A stretch of DNA of 64,000 nt from Centrapalus pauciflorus (taxonomy: Eukaryota; Streptophyta; Magnoliopsida; Asterales; Asteraceae): the NCBI GenBank assembly GCA_020465985.1, contig JAANYP010005952.1, positions 1 through 64,000 of the forward strand. The letters are read 5' to 3'. The notes under the pieces were generated by a model. It searched no databases. It worked only from the letters and a program-made list of their open reading frames with translations, and was not told the DNA's origin. The position numbers and the translations under genes were made by a program. Every line of letters begins with the position of its first letter. The first letter of the stretch is position 1. Below, in pieces: positions 36,227-48,767 of this stretch.

Positions 36227-37565
36227 CTCTTAATTAGATCTTTCTCAAACTTTACCCCTCAAGAATTTTCTTCAATAATCGAATCGATGGGTTTCTTTGA
36301 TAATCACGGAAACAGATTCCAATTTGAAATTATGTCACTCTTCTGTCTTTAATTTGGGGAAATCTTAACATACCCAATACAAAGCAACGGTAGCTATCAC
36401 CCTTGTTTCTTTCAAGTCCTTGAAACCTATCAAATCAATTCCTGTTTCATCAAAATGAACTCTTTTGGTCAAATAGAATTTCCCCATTGCATAATCACTT
36501 GGGAAATTTATGAGAAGTTTCTTGCATATCATCCTTACATCCAATTATTCAAAAGTCAAGCCAGTACGAAGGTCAACAATGGAGGATTAAATTCAAGAAA
36601 CAAACAGATCTTATCAATGAAAACCCATCTAACGATTCGATTTATACAACTAAGGCAAACAATGCACGCATTACTACTATAACTTGACAGTTGACAAAAT
36701 TCCAAGTTTCATGTTTATATTCATTCAACTGTCAAAAGTCAAACTAGGACCGAAATCAGATATTGAATCTTGAAACAAAAACAAAACAAAACAAAGGGAA
36801 CGGATCATGTAAATCATTGACCTAAAGAGTAGTAGTACAACCATGGTTAAGGACATCATAAAATTTTTGGAAAGAAGATATGAACTTACACATGAGAAAG
36901 TGTGATTGATGGATAATTTGTCATGATTATAACATGATCCAAAAAGCTTTTACTCGAATCAAGATTGAGGAGATGGTATAAATGAATGAAAAATGATTGG
37001 GGAGGAAGAAGGTGGGATCGGATACTGATGCCGTCTGTCTGTCTGTGTGAAAGAAAAGGTAAAATGGGAAGCTTTTTGACGGCAAAATTTTATCGTAAAC
37101 AAAAAAAAGCTTCAAAAGTCTTTAATTATGGCTATGGCCTATTTGGGATTTTTTTCAATTTTCTACTACCGAACCCTTTGGTATTTGGTTTTCTGGGTTC
37201 GGTCCCACGACTACTTATTATGGTTAGGCCTAATAAACATTTGCGTCTAAATGCAACTTTACCTGATCTTAATGCAACCAAAAAGAAAAGAAAAGGATTG
37301 TAATGCAAAATAGAAATGATGATGATGATGAGTGAATTTCCCATTCTTTATTTGTATATTTTACTGTAATATATTATGAAAAATCCGGAATTACAAATAC
37401 TATTAATTATATAGTTAAATTGTTATGATTTTACTCCTACTTTTCTTTTAGTAATCAAACATGTATGTCTGACATTACTACAAATGCCCAAACAGAATAA
37501 CAATAGGATTCATTTCATATCAATAATTTACTAATAATTTATATCATGTAATTATATGATAATTA

Positions 37566-37908
37566 GAGGCTGTTTGGTTTGCGTGAAAAAAATTATTAGA
37601 TTATTACATTACAACAACGTGAATAATTGATTTAAAGTGTTGGATTACTTTTATTAATAAGTGATTATTTGCGTTTAAAATTAATTCTATCATACTTTTT
37701 CATTAGTTAAAAAAATGTAGCTTGTCATTCTGCAAGTTAAAACACAAATTCAAGCACTTTAAAAACTAATTATTTAATAATTGTGATAGCTATCAAAAGA
37801 GTTAAACTAAATATTAAATTTCCGACAACACTTTTTGTTACAGCTATTATCTAATTATTAACTTTTCAAAACGCTGTAACACTTTTTCAAACGCAAATCC
37901 AAACACCG
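37566..37908. mobile_element. hAT-like MITE
   Basis: This 343-bp element begins GAGGCTGTTTGGTTTGCG and on the other strand CGGTGTTTGGATTTGCG. It is flanked by GATAATTA (37558-37565) and GATAACAA (37909-37916), an 8-bp duplication with two mismatches. The interior is AT-rich with no coding. Confidence 0.65.
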
Positions 37909-38195
37909 GATAACAATACATGCTTTTGAAATTATAAAATTATGAAGTTTAGATTTTGCAAGCGTAAATGTAATCGATTCTTTGAAAATAGTGTTCATGG
38001 ATCACAAGGAATATATGGCGAGGTGATTTTACAATTATATGTGAACGTCATCGCCTAGTTATATAAGAATGCTAGATACTACGACGTTATAATAATCAAA
38101 TCATTTTTCTTTTTACAAAAATAAGATGAATTGATTGATCGGACTTTTATTGAAACACAACCTGCTGTAAAATTAAACTTCTAGTGTGTGTATAT

Positions 38196-38520
38196 AGTTC
38201 AAGTGAGTATCACTTACGATGCAGCGCACCAGAAACACATACATGTTTTAATTAACTTAACAAAGATGATATATAAATTTCATGCACATTCACATATTCT
38301 AAGTGCATGAAATCATGTATCACATAATCACATGCATGTAAATTTATGTAAGTGTACGTTCACATAATTTTTCAGGAGTTAAGAGATGTGAATGTATATG
38401 AAATTTGCATATCATCTTTATAATGTTAATTAAAACATGTTTATGAAAAAATATTTAAAAGAGTTTTTTAAAAGGTTGGTACCATCTGGTGCGCTGTTAA
38501 ACTGGGATACCGGAGTATCA
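38196..38520. mobile_element. Hairpin element resembling family D
   Basis: The left end, AGTTCAAGTGAGTATCAC followed by GCAGCGCACCAGA, is answered at the right by TCTGGTGCGCTGT and GGAGTATCA. The interior has CACATTCACATATTC and GTTCACATAATTTTTCA motifs reminiscent of family D. A short TATATA precedes it. The boundaries are uncertain by about 10 bases. Confidence 0.55.
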
Positions 38521-39619
38521 TATTAAATGAACATGTTCATTACGGTACAATTTTAAATTCATACAAAACTACAATATACACATCTTCAAATGTACATTAC
38601 TATTGACTAAATAACATCATTTACATGTTCATTATGATAAAAATATTTAATTTAAAGCAAAATAGCAATATGCAAATGTTACACACATACATATAATGTA
38701 AAAAGCAGGTGAGTATTTAAATCGGTAATCGGGACAGGTTTCATGAATCTCATTCCCTTCTTGTATGCTTTTAAAATAATTAGGTTCGAAGAGAACCTGT
38801 ACCGCTTGGACTGATTTTCGATTTTTCTTTTGGGTTTGAGTTTTTTTACCAACCCTGATCCTAAACATGTTATGTTTTGTTTGTTGGTAAAATTATTTTT
38901 GAAAATGAACCAATTAACGAGAAGACCAACCCCTCGAACGTTCTAAATTAGATTTCTGAAAATTTCATCTCAATACGAATGAAGGTTTATCTTTTTGCGA
39001 TTAGTTAAATTTAACCGATCAAATAAATAAACATGAATTTTTATAACATAAAAAAGGGAACAATACTTCTATTCATGTTCGTTAATTAATTTAAACAAAA
39101 AAATAAATATTTATTTTCACTCGGTCGGTTCAATTCCAGAGTCAGCTTTCAATCACGACCCTGGTCTCTAACACAAATATTGATTGATGTCATGTTTGTT
39201 GGAGAATATCATGTACAACGTTGTATAGAAATTAAACTTAAAGGTAAGTTAGATTGATATCTTGCCTTAAAAATTTGGAACAAAAAATTACATATGGTTG
39301 GGTGTTGGCTAAGGCCAAATGTCGATTCTAAAAAGCCCAAATCATAAACCAAGATTTGCGGATGTTTGTATGGATTTTGGCTTCCTTCAAAAGTAAAATG
39401 GCATCTGAAATTCTCAAAACACACATTTTGGCATAATATGAACTCATAATTCGTGGTTCCAAGGACTATTTGGTTTCGATGTTCAAGTGCAAGGGACTGT
39501 TTATCCTACAAAAGTATAAAACACACAGGTACGGCTCAAGCATTTGGCATTCACTAAAAACAGTCTATCTCAACTCTAATGTCGTGCATCTACATACCAA
39601 AAAAGACTAATGATTTCAT

Positions 39620-42600
39620 TCACCTTGTAGAAGCCCTTGCACTCATTGATGTATGATAATTCGTGCTCCTCTGTTTCCTATATGAGGTGTAAACGTCATC
39701 ATACTGACTTGCTTCATTCGGGTTGGCTGTTGCTCCAAGGCCCAGCCTTCCGGACCCACTCTTCTCCACGCTTCCATCTGCAAAGGTTCCAGTCTCTGGG
39801 TCCACCTGTAGGTTTGGGGGTGGAGGTATACAAGCACCTCCTTTACGAACAGGAGGCTCTCTCTCGTACTCCTCTTCATCGTCGCTCTTTGCGTCCCCAC
39901 CTCTCATGGGTCCTTCAGATGGATTCACTTCTCCAATCTCCTTGAAAAACTTTGATACGCTTTCTAGAATTTCTGACGCGGATACGGTAGATGGCGGAAT
40001 TACTGTTGGTATATCCAAAGGGCTCATGGGAGAGTAAGGTACTCCACTCCCAATCTGCATCTTTCTAACCATTCCAGGGATTAGACCAGGTGGGAACAAA
40101 GGGTACGGGGGTAATTTCTCAGTACCCACTGCTGCTGGCAGCATATGAGGAGCAGCTTGTTGAACAGAAGATGCACCATAACCACCAGATGGGATCGCAT
40201 TGGGAAGGAATTGCTGGTTTGGAATTGGTGGTGTCAAAACAGGTTGAACTTGTTTATCAGGATGCTCTTGGTCCATTAAATTTGGCACCATACCCTGTTT
40301 ATCTGGCTGCCAGTGCAACGCATTTGGAACTGATACATGCTGTTGATGCCCTGGATGCAGGATGAAAGTAAACAATCAATATGCATTCCCTTTCAACGTC
40401 ACTCTATTCAGGATGTAAATATATTACTATCGATTATCGAATCAAACAGCCCTTATGTTAATCGATTATTCCATCTTCAAAATAAAATGACCATCAACAT
40501 TATTTCGCAATTATACAAGGGTTTTGCTTTCTTTCTTTCCTTCCTTTTTTGATTTCGCAATCCAATCACCAGATCAAGACAAATCCAAAAACTTGTGTTG
40601 TCTGTTTTTGTGTGTGTGTGTGTGTGGGAGGGAGTTACCTGGAATGGCTGATGGATCACCTGGGATAGTAGATAACTCATTCTTATTTGCTGGAAAAGAA
40701 CCAACGGGTGGGCCACTCAGCATCTCATTTTCAAGAACACGTATAGTATCAGGATCATAAACTTCCTTGGATGACCAGAACTGTAGAATTTTCTGCAATC
40801 GTGATTGATTTTCATCCTTGTTTAGAGGGTTGTGATAAATTCTTGCAAGCATTGGACCTAATACATGCCTAAAGGCAAGTGCCTCATTATCGATCTCATG
40901 GGGATTGGTACGTCTTTGCAAGCTGCAATTTACAGAACATAATAAACATATAAGATCGCTAACTCAACTTTCCAGCTGAAATAAGATAAACAATGAAACA
41001 ATATCTAATTTTTCTCCCTTTTCTCTCAGTTGCATATGTAACTGAGTGATTGACCAATATGTAAGCATTTGTGAAGCATGATGTGTGCTTATATATTAAA
41101 CTACTTTTAATATCTTCAACAAGACAGATAACCCCGGTTAACTATTTACCATCATGTTTTTGTTAAAGGCTACCTACAATACTACCTACTAATCCGACAC
41201 TACCATCTTTGTCTTGAGTAAGACTTGAACCCACAACCATATGGTTGGGGAGGTGTTTATAAGAAACATGTTATATGCCCATATCTTAAAGAAGCATGTG
41301 AACTATTCATTTCAATTTATCATGTTATAAGCATATATCTTTATATCAATCATAGAATTGAAGTAGTACTATCAAATTCAATTTATCATGAGATTTTAAT
41401 AAGGTATCTTTATCTTTGTGTTTTTTCTTTATTTCACGATATATCATCCATCAATAAGTATCATCATATCTCATTTATTTTCTAATTAACTACAATTACA
41501 TTTTATTTTTAATCAATTTTATAAATCATCAAACCCATGGGATTACCATTACTTTAAAAAATTTTAAATCTAAATTTGAAACCGCAAAGACCACAGGTGT
41601 TAAATTTCATACCTAAATTAAATAAATTTAAAATTTAGTATGCAATAACACAAAATTTTAAGCAAAAAATTTTTTTAATTTTTTTGGATGTTATAATTGA
41701 TAAAAACATTTGATGTTACGATAACTGATGAAACATAACATTTTTATTGAAATGAATAACATCATTTTTTTCAACTGTTATAAATAATATAAATTTACAG
41801 TTCAACGTTGTAGTTAATAGAATTTACAAGTTTGAACATGAAAAATTATCGGTGGTTGTTATTAGCAAAATGTAACATTATTGCTACTTTTCATAATTAA
41901 CCATAATATTACAAATAGACAAACCTACGAGTTATAATTTACAAACATAAATATTGTGATGAACATTTTAAGTTTCTCTCTCTGCTAAACATATTACCAT
42001 TAATTAGTGTAGAATTGCTGAAATATTTTACAGTATTTGTAGATGTGGTTTCCTTTCATCCCAACGCAAACCATGGGGAAATAATACCTTGTTTACCATC
42101 ATATTTGGCAGGGGTTTATGTTGTGCTTCTCTTCTAGTCTGCTATTAATGACTATTCTAGAAATATAAAATCACATCCCATATTCTTATCAATAGGATAC
42201 AGGGCAATTCGATATAGTAGTGTAATACGTGTATGTGGACTGGGGTCATTAGACCCCAGCGATTTATATTTTATTTTAAAATATAAGTTTATTAAATTAA
42301 ATTAGTTCGTTTTTAAAATTCAATGGATCCATTTTTTAAAATCTTTGGGGTCCAAAAATTTGTATACATGCTATAAACGTTATATTGACTAAGTGTAGGT
42401 TTGTTTAGACTTGAGATCCAGATAATATCCGTATAAACTTACAAGTATATATGTTATATTGACTAACTTTGTTTCATTTATTGCAATTTGGTTGAAATTT
42501 AGGTACAACCGTACAATTTGATAATATGATTTAGAATGTATTCAATTTATATGTACACCGATTGGCATAAAATATATGATCAATTTAAAAATATCGCCAA

Positions 42601-44050
42601 GTGTCATGTGAAACATGTGTTCGATACTATTAATTACAATACCCTTTTAGATTATTTTCAAATTGTAAAAACTTGTTGTGACCAATTCTAGAAGCCTTAA
42701 TAGTAGTTTAAGTTTGATTTTTCGGATTCAACTATAAAGTCTTATTTAAGGATACTAATTGGGACCCAACCTGACCCGGCAAGCGGCCAACATAACATGT
42801 TTCTTTTACCAGCTCGACTAACTTGGACCCCAGAGCTTTTATATTATGGATTCGCCAACATACTCTTTCACTTTACGTAACTTTCAAATTTTGTAATTAG
42901 CTGATTTTCATTTTCAACCCTTGACATCAGATATCATGTTATCCAGATAAATTTTAGTTGGAATTAGGAAAGGTGTTTGGCATGTGTGTTCAGCAACTAA
43001 CGAGCGATATTAAACATACCTGTCAAATAGAATGTCATTGGCAAGATAAATTATATGCAGCTGCCTTTCAGAGTCATCCAGAGAAAACACCCTATCCCTA
43101 AGTGCCTCTGCGAGAGCCGGTGCAAACGGTGATCTCTGCATGAACCACATTTTGGCGCCTTTGATCGACTCTTTGGTGCCTGTGAGGCTGTTGAGCATGT
43201 TATTCATCTCTGATGCAACATCAGAAGGAAGTGGCCCAGAGAGACCTTTAAAGCTCCTGGAAGATTGGTCATACTCTGGACGGACATGACCAGCAAAAGG
43301 CTGAGAATGTTGATGGTGCTGCTGTTCATAATATGGTGGATATGGGTGTTGATGCATTTGATGTCCACCAAGCATAGATGGAGAAGCCCCAGGACCAGAA
43401 GGTAAGTGTGGAGCATTCATGGTAGACTGGTTCATCATAGGATTAGAAGTGTGCAACATATTAACAGAAGCAGAAGGAAACGGGGGGTTGAACATGCCAC
43501 CAGGGGGCCGTGTAGCTAACCAGAGTTTGTACCGGTAATAACTATGGCCTTCGCCGCCAAACAAGAAACTATACGCAGGATTATCTTGCTGCTTTTCACG
43601 TATCATGGCTTCAAATTCAGGGCCATTCTTCACTGCATACTCAACAAGTTTATCAATACACTTTTGTTGTTCAGGATCAGAAGGAGGAGGAGCAGGTGGT
43701 GGAGGCGCATCATATGGACCATGGAATGGAGAAGGGCCTAGGTGAGGGGGCATATGTGGAGGAAAATTTGGGGGTGGTTGCTGTTGTTGCTGAAGGTGAA
43801 GATGGTGAAGATGGGATGGAGGATGAGGGTGGATCTGTGGCTGCTGCATGAGGGGATGGCGAGGGAATTGTTGGATAGAAGGATGTGGTGGTAGAAAAGG
43901 AGGGCCATGAACTGAAGGGAGGAACTGCTGATGTTGTGGGTGAAAACCATATGGCGGTGGCTGCTGCTGCTGTATATTAGCAGATTGTTGCTGCTGTTGT
44001 GCAAATGCCATGGCAGCAGCCGCTGCATAATCATGACCCTGCCGATCCAT
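39620..44050 (-). CDS. CHERP-like SWAP/surp and CID domain protein
   Basis: Three exons, 44050-43020, 40922-40639 and 40350-39620, join to 681 residues from ATG 44050. Residues 1-125 are rich in Gln, Pro and His. A SWAP (surp) module lies at 131-177 ([32 protein letters not shown]). An RNA polymerase II CTD-interacting domain lies at about 275-420 ([45 protein letters not shown]). A Pro-rich C-terminal half ends in [20 protein letters not shown], like the tail of animal CHERP. SWAP/CID proteins of this type associate with the U2 snRNP and influence pre-mRNA splicing in the nucleus. The first intron (2.1 kb) holds a SINE fragment. It appears intact. Confidence 0.94.
41160..41265 (-). mobile_element. 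Truncated tRNA-related SINE in CHERP-like intron 1
   Basis: On the minus strand GGTTGTGGGTTCAAGTCTTA is a box-B-like block, followed by GTCGGATTAGTAGGTAGTA and GTAGGTAGCC. No box A is clear. It is different from the SINE family at 26175 and 49932. The rest of this intron (41270-43019) is AT-rich and shows no gene. Confidence 0.45.
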
Positions 44051-45310
44051 CAATTTTCAACAAGATGTATCCTTGAGAACTACCTAACATCAGGTAGAAT
44101 GCATTGTATCAAGAAAAATGGCATTAACATATAACTTGCGATAAACTCATAGACATGAAAAATCAAACTAGGCATGAAACTCCTTGCTAGATGATTAAGT
44201 GACTATTGAACCTTGGGCATGTTCCTGAAAGAAAACTACATTATTGCAATGTCACCTCATTCTATCACATAGACTTCTATGCACACACCACCATCATGCA
44301 TTTCCTACTATTTTGTAACTTAATATTTCTAACATTTCAAGAGTTAAGCCCTTTCTTTCTACACGTAAGGTAGATGCTAATAGGTTTACTACTTTTAGAT
44401 CTTTGTACCCCACATTAACTAAACTGTCATCTTCCACCAGTCAATCCAGCCATCACTAAAAAGTTGTTACAAGAATAACAAGGCTAAACCATCTATCTAT
44501 CTACATGATTCAGATCTTTTCGCCAAAACGTTTAGAGTTATAAACCAATTAATCATACATGAGCTATAACTGAAGGATTCAAATTGTTAACGAGAAACCT
44601 CCTGAATCCACTACAGATGGGACAAGACAATGTTATATAAAAGAACATAAGCCGCATAATTCTATCATGAGAAATAAGTATTAGACAAGTATATTTGCGG
44701 CTAAAAAAAGCATCCGGTAAATCAAAAGCCAAAATGCTGATGAGAAAATAAGAAGGAAAAGAAAAAAGTGATCTTATAAATTTTGGTTCTAAATTACAAC
44801 AAAATCATGTTGTTTGTACGAATTGAAGAAGATGATGAATGAAAACCTAAAGGCGTCAGTACTCAATTGATAGTAGAAATTAGGGCTTTTAATATAACCA
44901 AATATAGAAAGCAAACCTCGAAGGCCTTTTAACCTGGGACCGGCAGTCAGCAATCGGAGATGGGAAGACCGGAAACTCCGTGGAGCTCCCCTTCGGTTTA
45001 TTCTGGGGTTCGGGGTTCCTGATGCAGCCCTAAATTGTTGACCGGACTTTAGAGTTGAGTTGAGTTTGAGTTGGACTTGTGAGAGCCGAGAGGGGGAAAT
45101 AATTATAGTGTCAGCTGCGGTGGCTGTGCTACTGCTTTGCGTTCAGGGATTGTGTGTGATCGATCGGAGAAGGAGAGCGAGACTGTGCGATAACTGAGAG
45201 AGAACCTTCGCTTGTTTTGCGTTGCGTGCGTTCCTGAGATGGATTGGGCTTTTCTTCTCGAAAACTTAATTGGGCTGAAGACTGAGGGCCTCCATGCCTG
45301 CTCATGACCC
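44051..45310 (-). promoter_or_regulatory. Leader (possible 5' intron) and promoter of the CHERP-like gene
   Basis: On the coding strand, AGCCCAATT (about 45265) and AGCCCAATCC (about 45244) resemble the GCCCA/site II motifs of housekeeping plant promoters. They are followed by a CT-rich leader. A donor-like GAG|GTTTGC near 44918 and an acceptor-like TTTCTTTCAG near 44227 would fit an intron of about 0.7 kb in the leader. This is inference from motifs only. Confidence 0.45.
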
Positions 45311-45484
45311 ACCCGCTACTCATCATTTTTCTTATTTTGATTTTGTTACAACTTCCAATTATTATCAAACAATGTTTACTTGAGTTGTGTCTCGACCAAT
45401 AATGATTATGAACATAAATTAGTATTGCATGAAATGTGAAGCTAAAACTTTATAACAATTTTTTTAATTGTATAATTAAATTAA

Positions 45485-45804
45485 GGGTTTTATGAAAAAA
45501 AAAAAAAAACATGTTTTTACAGTTTTTGCGTTTTCATCTTTTCATATTATTTTTTTTAATAAAAAAAGTCCTCAAGTTGTTTTTCCTGGTTTTGTGAAAT
45601 TTGACAATTAGAGCTCGGTTCCGGGTTATAATTTGTAAACCGAGTTTTTAAAAACTGAAAAACTGGGTTCTAGTTGTCAAATTTCATTAAACCAAAAAGA
45701 ATAAATTAAGTTGAACGACTTTTCTGGAAAAAAAAAAAAATAACACGGAAGGACGAAAATGCAAAAAAAACGTGAAAACATGTTGTTTTTTCCATAATAA
45801 ACTC
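45485..45804. mobile_element. Mutator-like MITE family E, copy 2
   Basis: This 320-bp element begins GGGTTTTATGAAAAAAAA and on the other strand GAGTTTATTATGGAAAAA. It is flanked by TTAAATTAA (45476-45484) and TTAAATTAT (45805-45813), a 9-bp duplication with one mismatch. The interior has GTGAAATTTGACAATTAGAG, mirrored by TCTAGTTGTCAAATTTCAT. Confidence 0.85.
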
Positions 45805-45813
45805 TTAAATTAT

Positions 45814-47183
45814 ATACGATTCTTAAAAAATTTTATACATTGTGATTTGTAAAGTAACCTTTTGTCCAAACTAACTTCAAAAGAAAACAACAAGGTCATC
45901 CCAAAGATTTTAATAGTTCTAAAATTAAACCCTAAACTTCATCTTCACCGGCCTTCATTTCTATTCTGACAGATTTCATTCCTTTCAGAATTCCATTCCT
46001 TGACAGATTCCATTCCAGGAATAAATATTCTATGAACCAAACGCCGCCTTAACTTTAGGAAAACAATGACTACACAATTTTTTTTCTAAATTTTATTGCC
46101 TTTACATATGAATATATGACGACACAAATAAAAATATTTTAATACTAAAATTATGTGGCAGGGGAATGTTTAGGCCCATTGGTGAAGGGGATCCATTATA
46201 ATTGTACTTCAAATTCTTGGGGTGCTTTCATTCTTCCTAAGACCCTGCAGATTCCAAACTGGTGATGGCTTCAAAGCCTTCACTGCAAATGACCATAGGT
46301 GGACGAGTTAGTCACCTAATTTTTAACTCAAATTAACGAAGCAATAACCAATGAAGAAAATTCATAATATTATAGTTTTTTAACAGACCTCCGACGATAC
46401 AACCAACTAAAGAAAGCGCATAATGGATCGGTCTTGGTTTTGTATTTCTCTTCACTGTCAGTCACTTAAGCTCCATTGGAAAACCACAAGCAATTATCTC
46501 TAAGGAGTAAGGATGAATATATATGTAAGCCAACATCACATGTTGCTGATCGAAACAAAGAAATGCACCACGTTCTTACGCTTGTTGTAAGACGCTGCCT
46601 TGAACGATTTGAAATCATAAGGAGAATCAAAGATACCACAAGTATGCATGGATGGACTTTCTTTTCAAGGTTCGATTTTTTTTATAAGAAGCCGACAGGG
46701 TCAATCTAACATGCTTTTTTAGCATTAAAATGTTGCCTAATTTAGCATGACACTTAATTTCTTTTCTAAAATGTTTACTTCTTTACCACTTGAAACTATT
46801 TTTGCATAGAACATGGCCGAATTGCGTTGGGTAGTACAGAAATTCCTAGTTTTTTCTTAGTTATTATAGTTGTTGTTGACATGTACTTTCTTAAATTGTG
46901 ATTGATATCTTAACTTCAGGTTGTAAGTACAAGCATGATCTAAAGGCAAGTTTTTATACAAGTAGGTACCACGATCTTTAAAAAACAAGAATAATACAAA
47001 ATACAAAATCCGTCAGCAAACAAATGCAAAGCCTTTGTCTTTTCGAGTTAACTGAATACATACATTATGATCTGCAGTAAAATTCAAAGATCATGTATAT
47101 ATATATATAGATATAAATTCAAAGCAACACACTCATCCTATTATTAATATCGATCAGTTGGAATGCCATTTGCCATTTGCCAA
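45814..47183. other. Intergenic region, no gene recognised
   Basis: Near 46000-46050 a block ending GAACCAAACGCCGCCTTA looks like the right end of a Harbinger-type MITE whose left end I did not find. An open frame at 46476-46709 matches nothing I recognise and has no supporting features. The last 100 bases are probably the UGT 3' untranslated region. Confidence 0.45.
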
Positions 47184-48767
47184 TCAATCAGAGGTTGCTT
47201 TAGCTTTTTGGCTAATAAACTCCACAAAAGCACCCAATGCTTTCACTGAACTCACTGGAAACCCACTCTCGAATTCTTTCCTCAGTTCCTTTGCCTGTTT
47301 ATGCACCTTTTCATCACTCATTAGTTTCCCGATTCCTGATGCAATATCTTCTTTGTTGAACTTTCCTGGCAACCCCTCGTTGTTAGTAGATTTAGACATT
47401 AAGTGGCCTATTTTAAGATGGTTAGCCACCAGCTTCCCATTGTCGAACTGATCACCTCGGATCGGCCATCCCAATATCGGTACTCCTCGCCCTATTGCCT
47501 CGACCGTCGAATTCCACCCACAATGCGATAAGAAGCCACCTGTTGATGGGTGGCTGAGTATCAACAACTGTGGTGCCCATCCAGTGATGATCAGACCTCT
47601 CTTTCCAACTTTCTCCTCTAAACCCTCCGGATAGTAACCTTCCTCTTCTTCACTCTCTGTATCCGTTTGTGCCAAGAAGGATCGCGGGATGCCCGTTTTA
47701 CCTGAACCCGGCTGGATAACCCATATGAAAGCCTGCTCCGACTCTTCCAATGCGTTGGCTAGTTCTTTGTACTCATCAAGCGTGGGTCCAACCTCACTCC
47801 CAAAAGAAATGTAGATCACCGATCCATGAGGCTTTGATTCTAACCATTGGAATACTTCGTCTTCCGAGTAATTGGATTTGTGGTTGGATCTCATCTCATG
47901 ATCACGGAGGACTGAACCGGCTGATTTCCAAAACTGTTCAGGTAGTAGCGGCCCAACGCCCCAGACCGGAAGCTTGGTTTGTTCAGCCAGGTAATCGATG
48001 AACACACGCTCCAGATTGTCACACGTGTTGATAAGCAAGGCCACCGACCCATCCACTTCATCTACCCAACGTGGCTTCTGACCCGGACGGGGCGGCCCAC
48101 CACCCCTTGGTGGTCCCAACCTCATCGTATTTGGTGGTCCGTCTGGTCTAGCGGAATCACCGGTTGGCCGGTTCGGCCTTCCTCTATGGCCTCTGCTTAG
48201 ATCCGCAAAAGTCACGGCCATTTCTGTAGGCAACCCGGGGATCTCTCGGATCTCACCGGGCTTCATGTCGCCTACCTCTGCCTTCCACTTTCCATAATCC
48301 ATGGCGGCTGTGGTTGCGCCGGAAGTGAAAAAAGACACCACCGGAATCTTGTGATCTACAAAGATCTCCTTGCTCCAGTTCATCATGACGTCAATGACAA
48401 CACACGTGGGTCGTACTCGTCTTGTGGAGAGATACGACTTGATCCCCTCACCCATCTGCAAATTCTGATCGTGAAGCGGGTTCCCCCTTCTAGATCCTAA
48501 CTCATCACCTGTATCCGGTGGCGAGGAAGATGTAACGGGGATCTCAGCAACATGAATCAAGGGAGAGTGGTTAGAAAAGGTGGAGGGGATAGATGAAGAC
48601 AGGTGAGAAGGGATGACGAGGGTAACATTGTAATTATGAGAAGAGAGGTTCCTGCAGAGCTCCATGGCCGGAAAGAGGTGGCCTTGACCAAAGAATGGCA
48701 CTAGAAAGATGTCTCCGGGTGTTTCCATTTCAAGCTTTCTCTTCTTGATGGTAGGTTCGTTATCCAT
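47184..48767 (-). CDS. UDP-glycosyltransferase, family 1 (plant UGT)
   Basis: This intronless gene encodes 527 residues from ATG 48767 to TGA. The catalytic His30 lies in PFFGQGHLFP and its partner Asp126 in CVVIDVMMNW. The plant signature (PSPG) box spans residues 397-440: it opens WAPQLLILSHPS, has HCGWNSTVEA in the middle and closes WPIRGDQ. The final Gln is usual for UDP-glucose users. Such enzymes move sugar from UDP-sugar to small molecules such as flavonoids, hormones or terpenoids in the cytosol. Unusual is a 43-residue block at 191-233, rich in Gly, Pro and Arg, between the N-terminal domain and the interdomain region. Relatives may share it, which I could not verify. At 527 residues it is longer than the usual 460-500. 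The acceptor substrate cannot be told from sequence. Confidence 0.95.
   Translation of the reverse strand: MDNEPTIKKRKLEMETPGDIFLVPFFGQGHLFPAMELCRNLSSHNYNVTLVIPSHLSSSIPSTFSNHSPLIHVAEIPVTSSSPPDTGDELGSRRGNPLHDQNLQMGEGIKSYLSTRRVRPTCVVIDVMMNWSKEIFVDHKIPVVSFFTSGATTAAMDYGKWKAEVGDMKPGEIREIPGLPTEMAVTFADLSRGHRGRPNRPTGDSARPDGPPNTMRLGPPRGGGPPRPGQKPRWVDEVDGSVALLINTCDNLERVFIDYLAEQTKLPVWGVGPLLPEQFWKSAGSVLRDHEMRSNHKSNYSEDEVFQWLESKPHGSVIYISFGSEVGPTLDEYKELANALEESEQAFIWVIQPGSGKTGIPRSFLAQTDTESEEEEGYYPEGLEEKVGKRGLIITGWAPQLLILSHPSTGGFLSHCGWNSTVEAIGRGVPILGWPIRGDQFDNGKLVANHLKIGHLMSKSTNNEGLPGKFNKEDIASGIGKLMSDEKVHKQAKELRKEFESGFPVSSVKALGAFVEFISQKAKATSD

Larger units (their letters stand above)
36227..39619. other. Upstream region of DUF716 and intergenic stretch
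   Basis: The first 750 bases are probable leader and promoter of the DUF716 gene. Beyond 37380 the DNA is AT-rich with a hAT-like MITE (37566-37908) and a hairpin element (38196-38520), both listed separately. From 38521 to the CHERP-like stop codon no gene was seen; 39500-39619 is probably that gene's 3' untranslated region. Confidence 0.5.

Noticed and set aside
44051..44053. Upstream TTG as a start for the CHERP-like protein
   Set aside because: A non-ATG start one codon before a good ATG has no support; the ATG at 44050 is used.
46476..46709. Possible small gene of 77 residues
   Set aside because: No domain, start context or flanking exon supports it.
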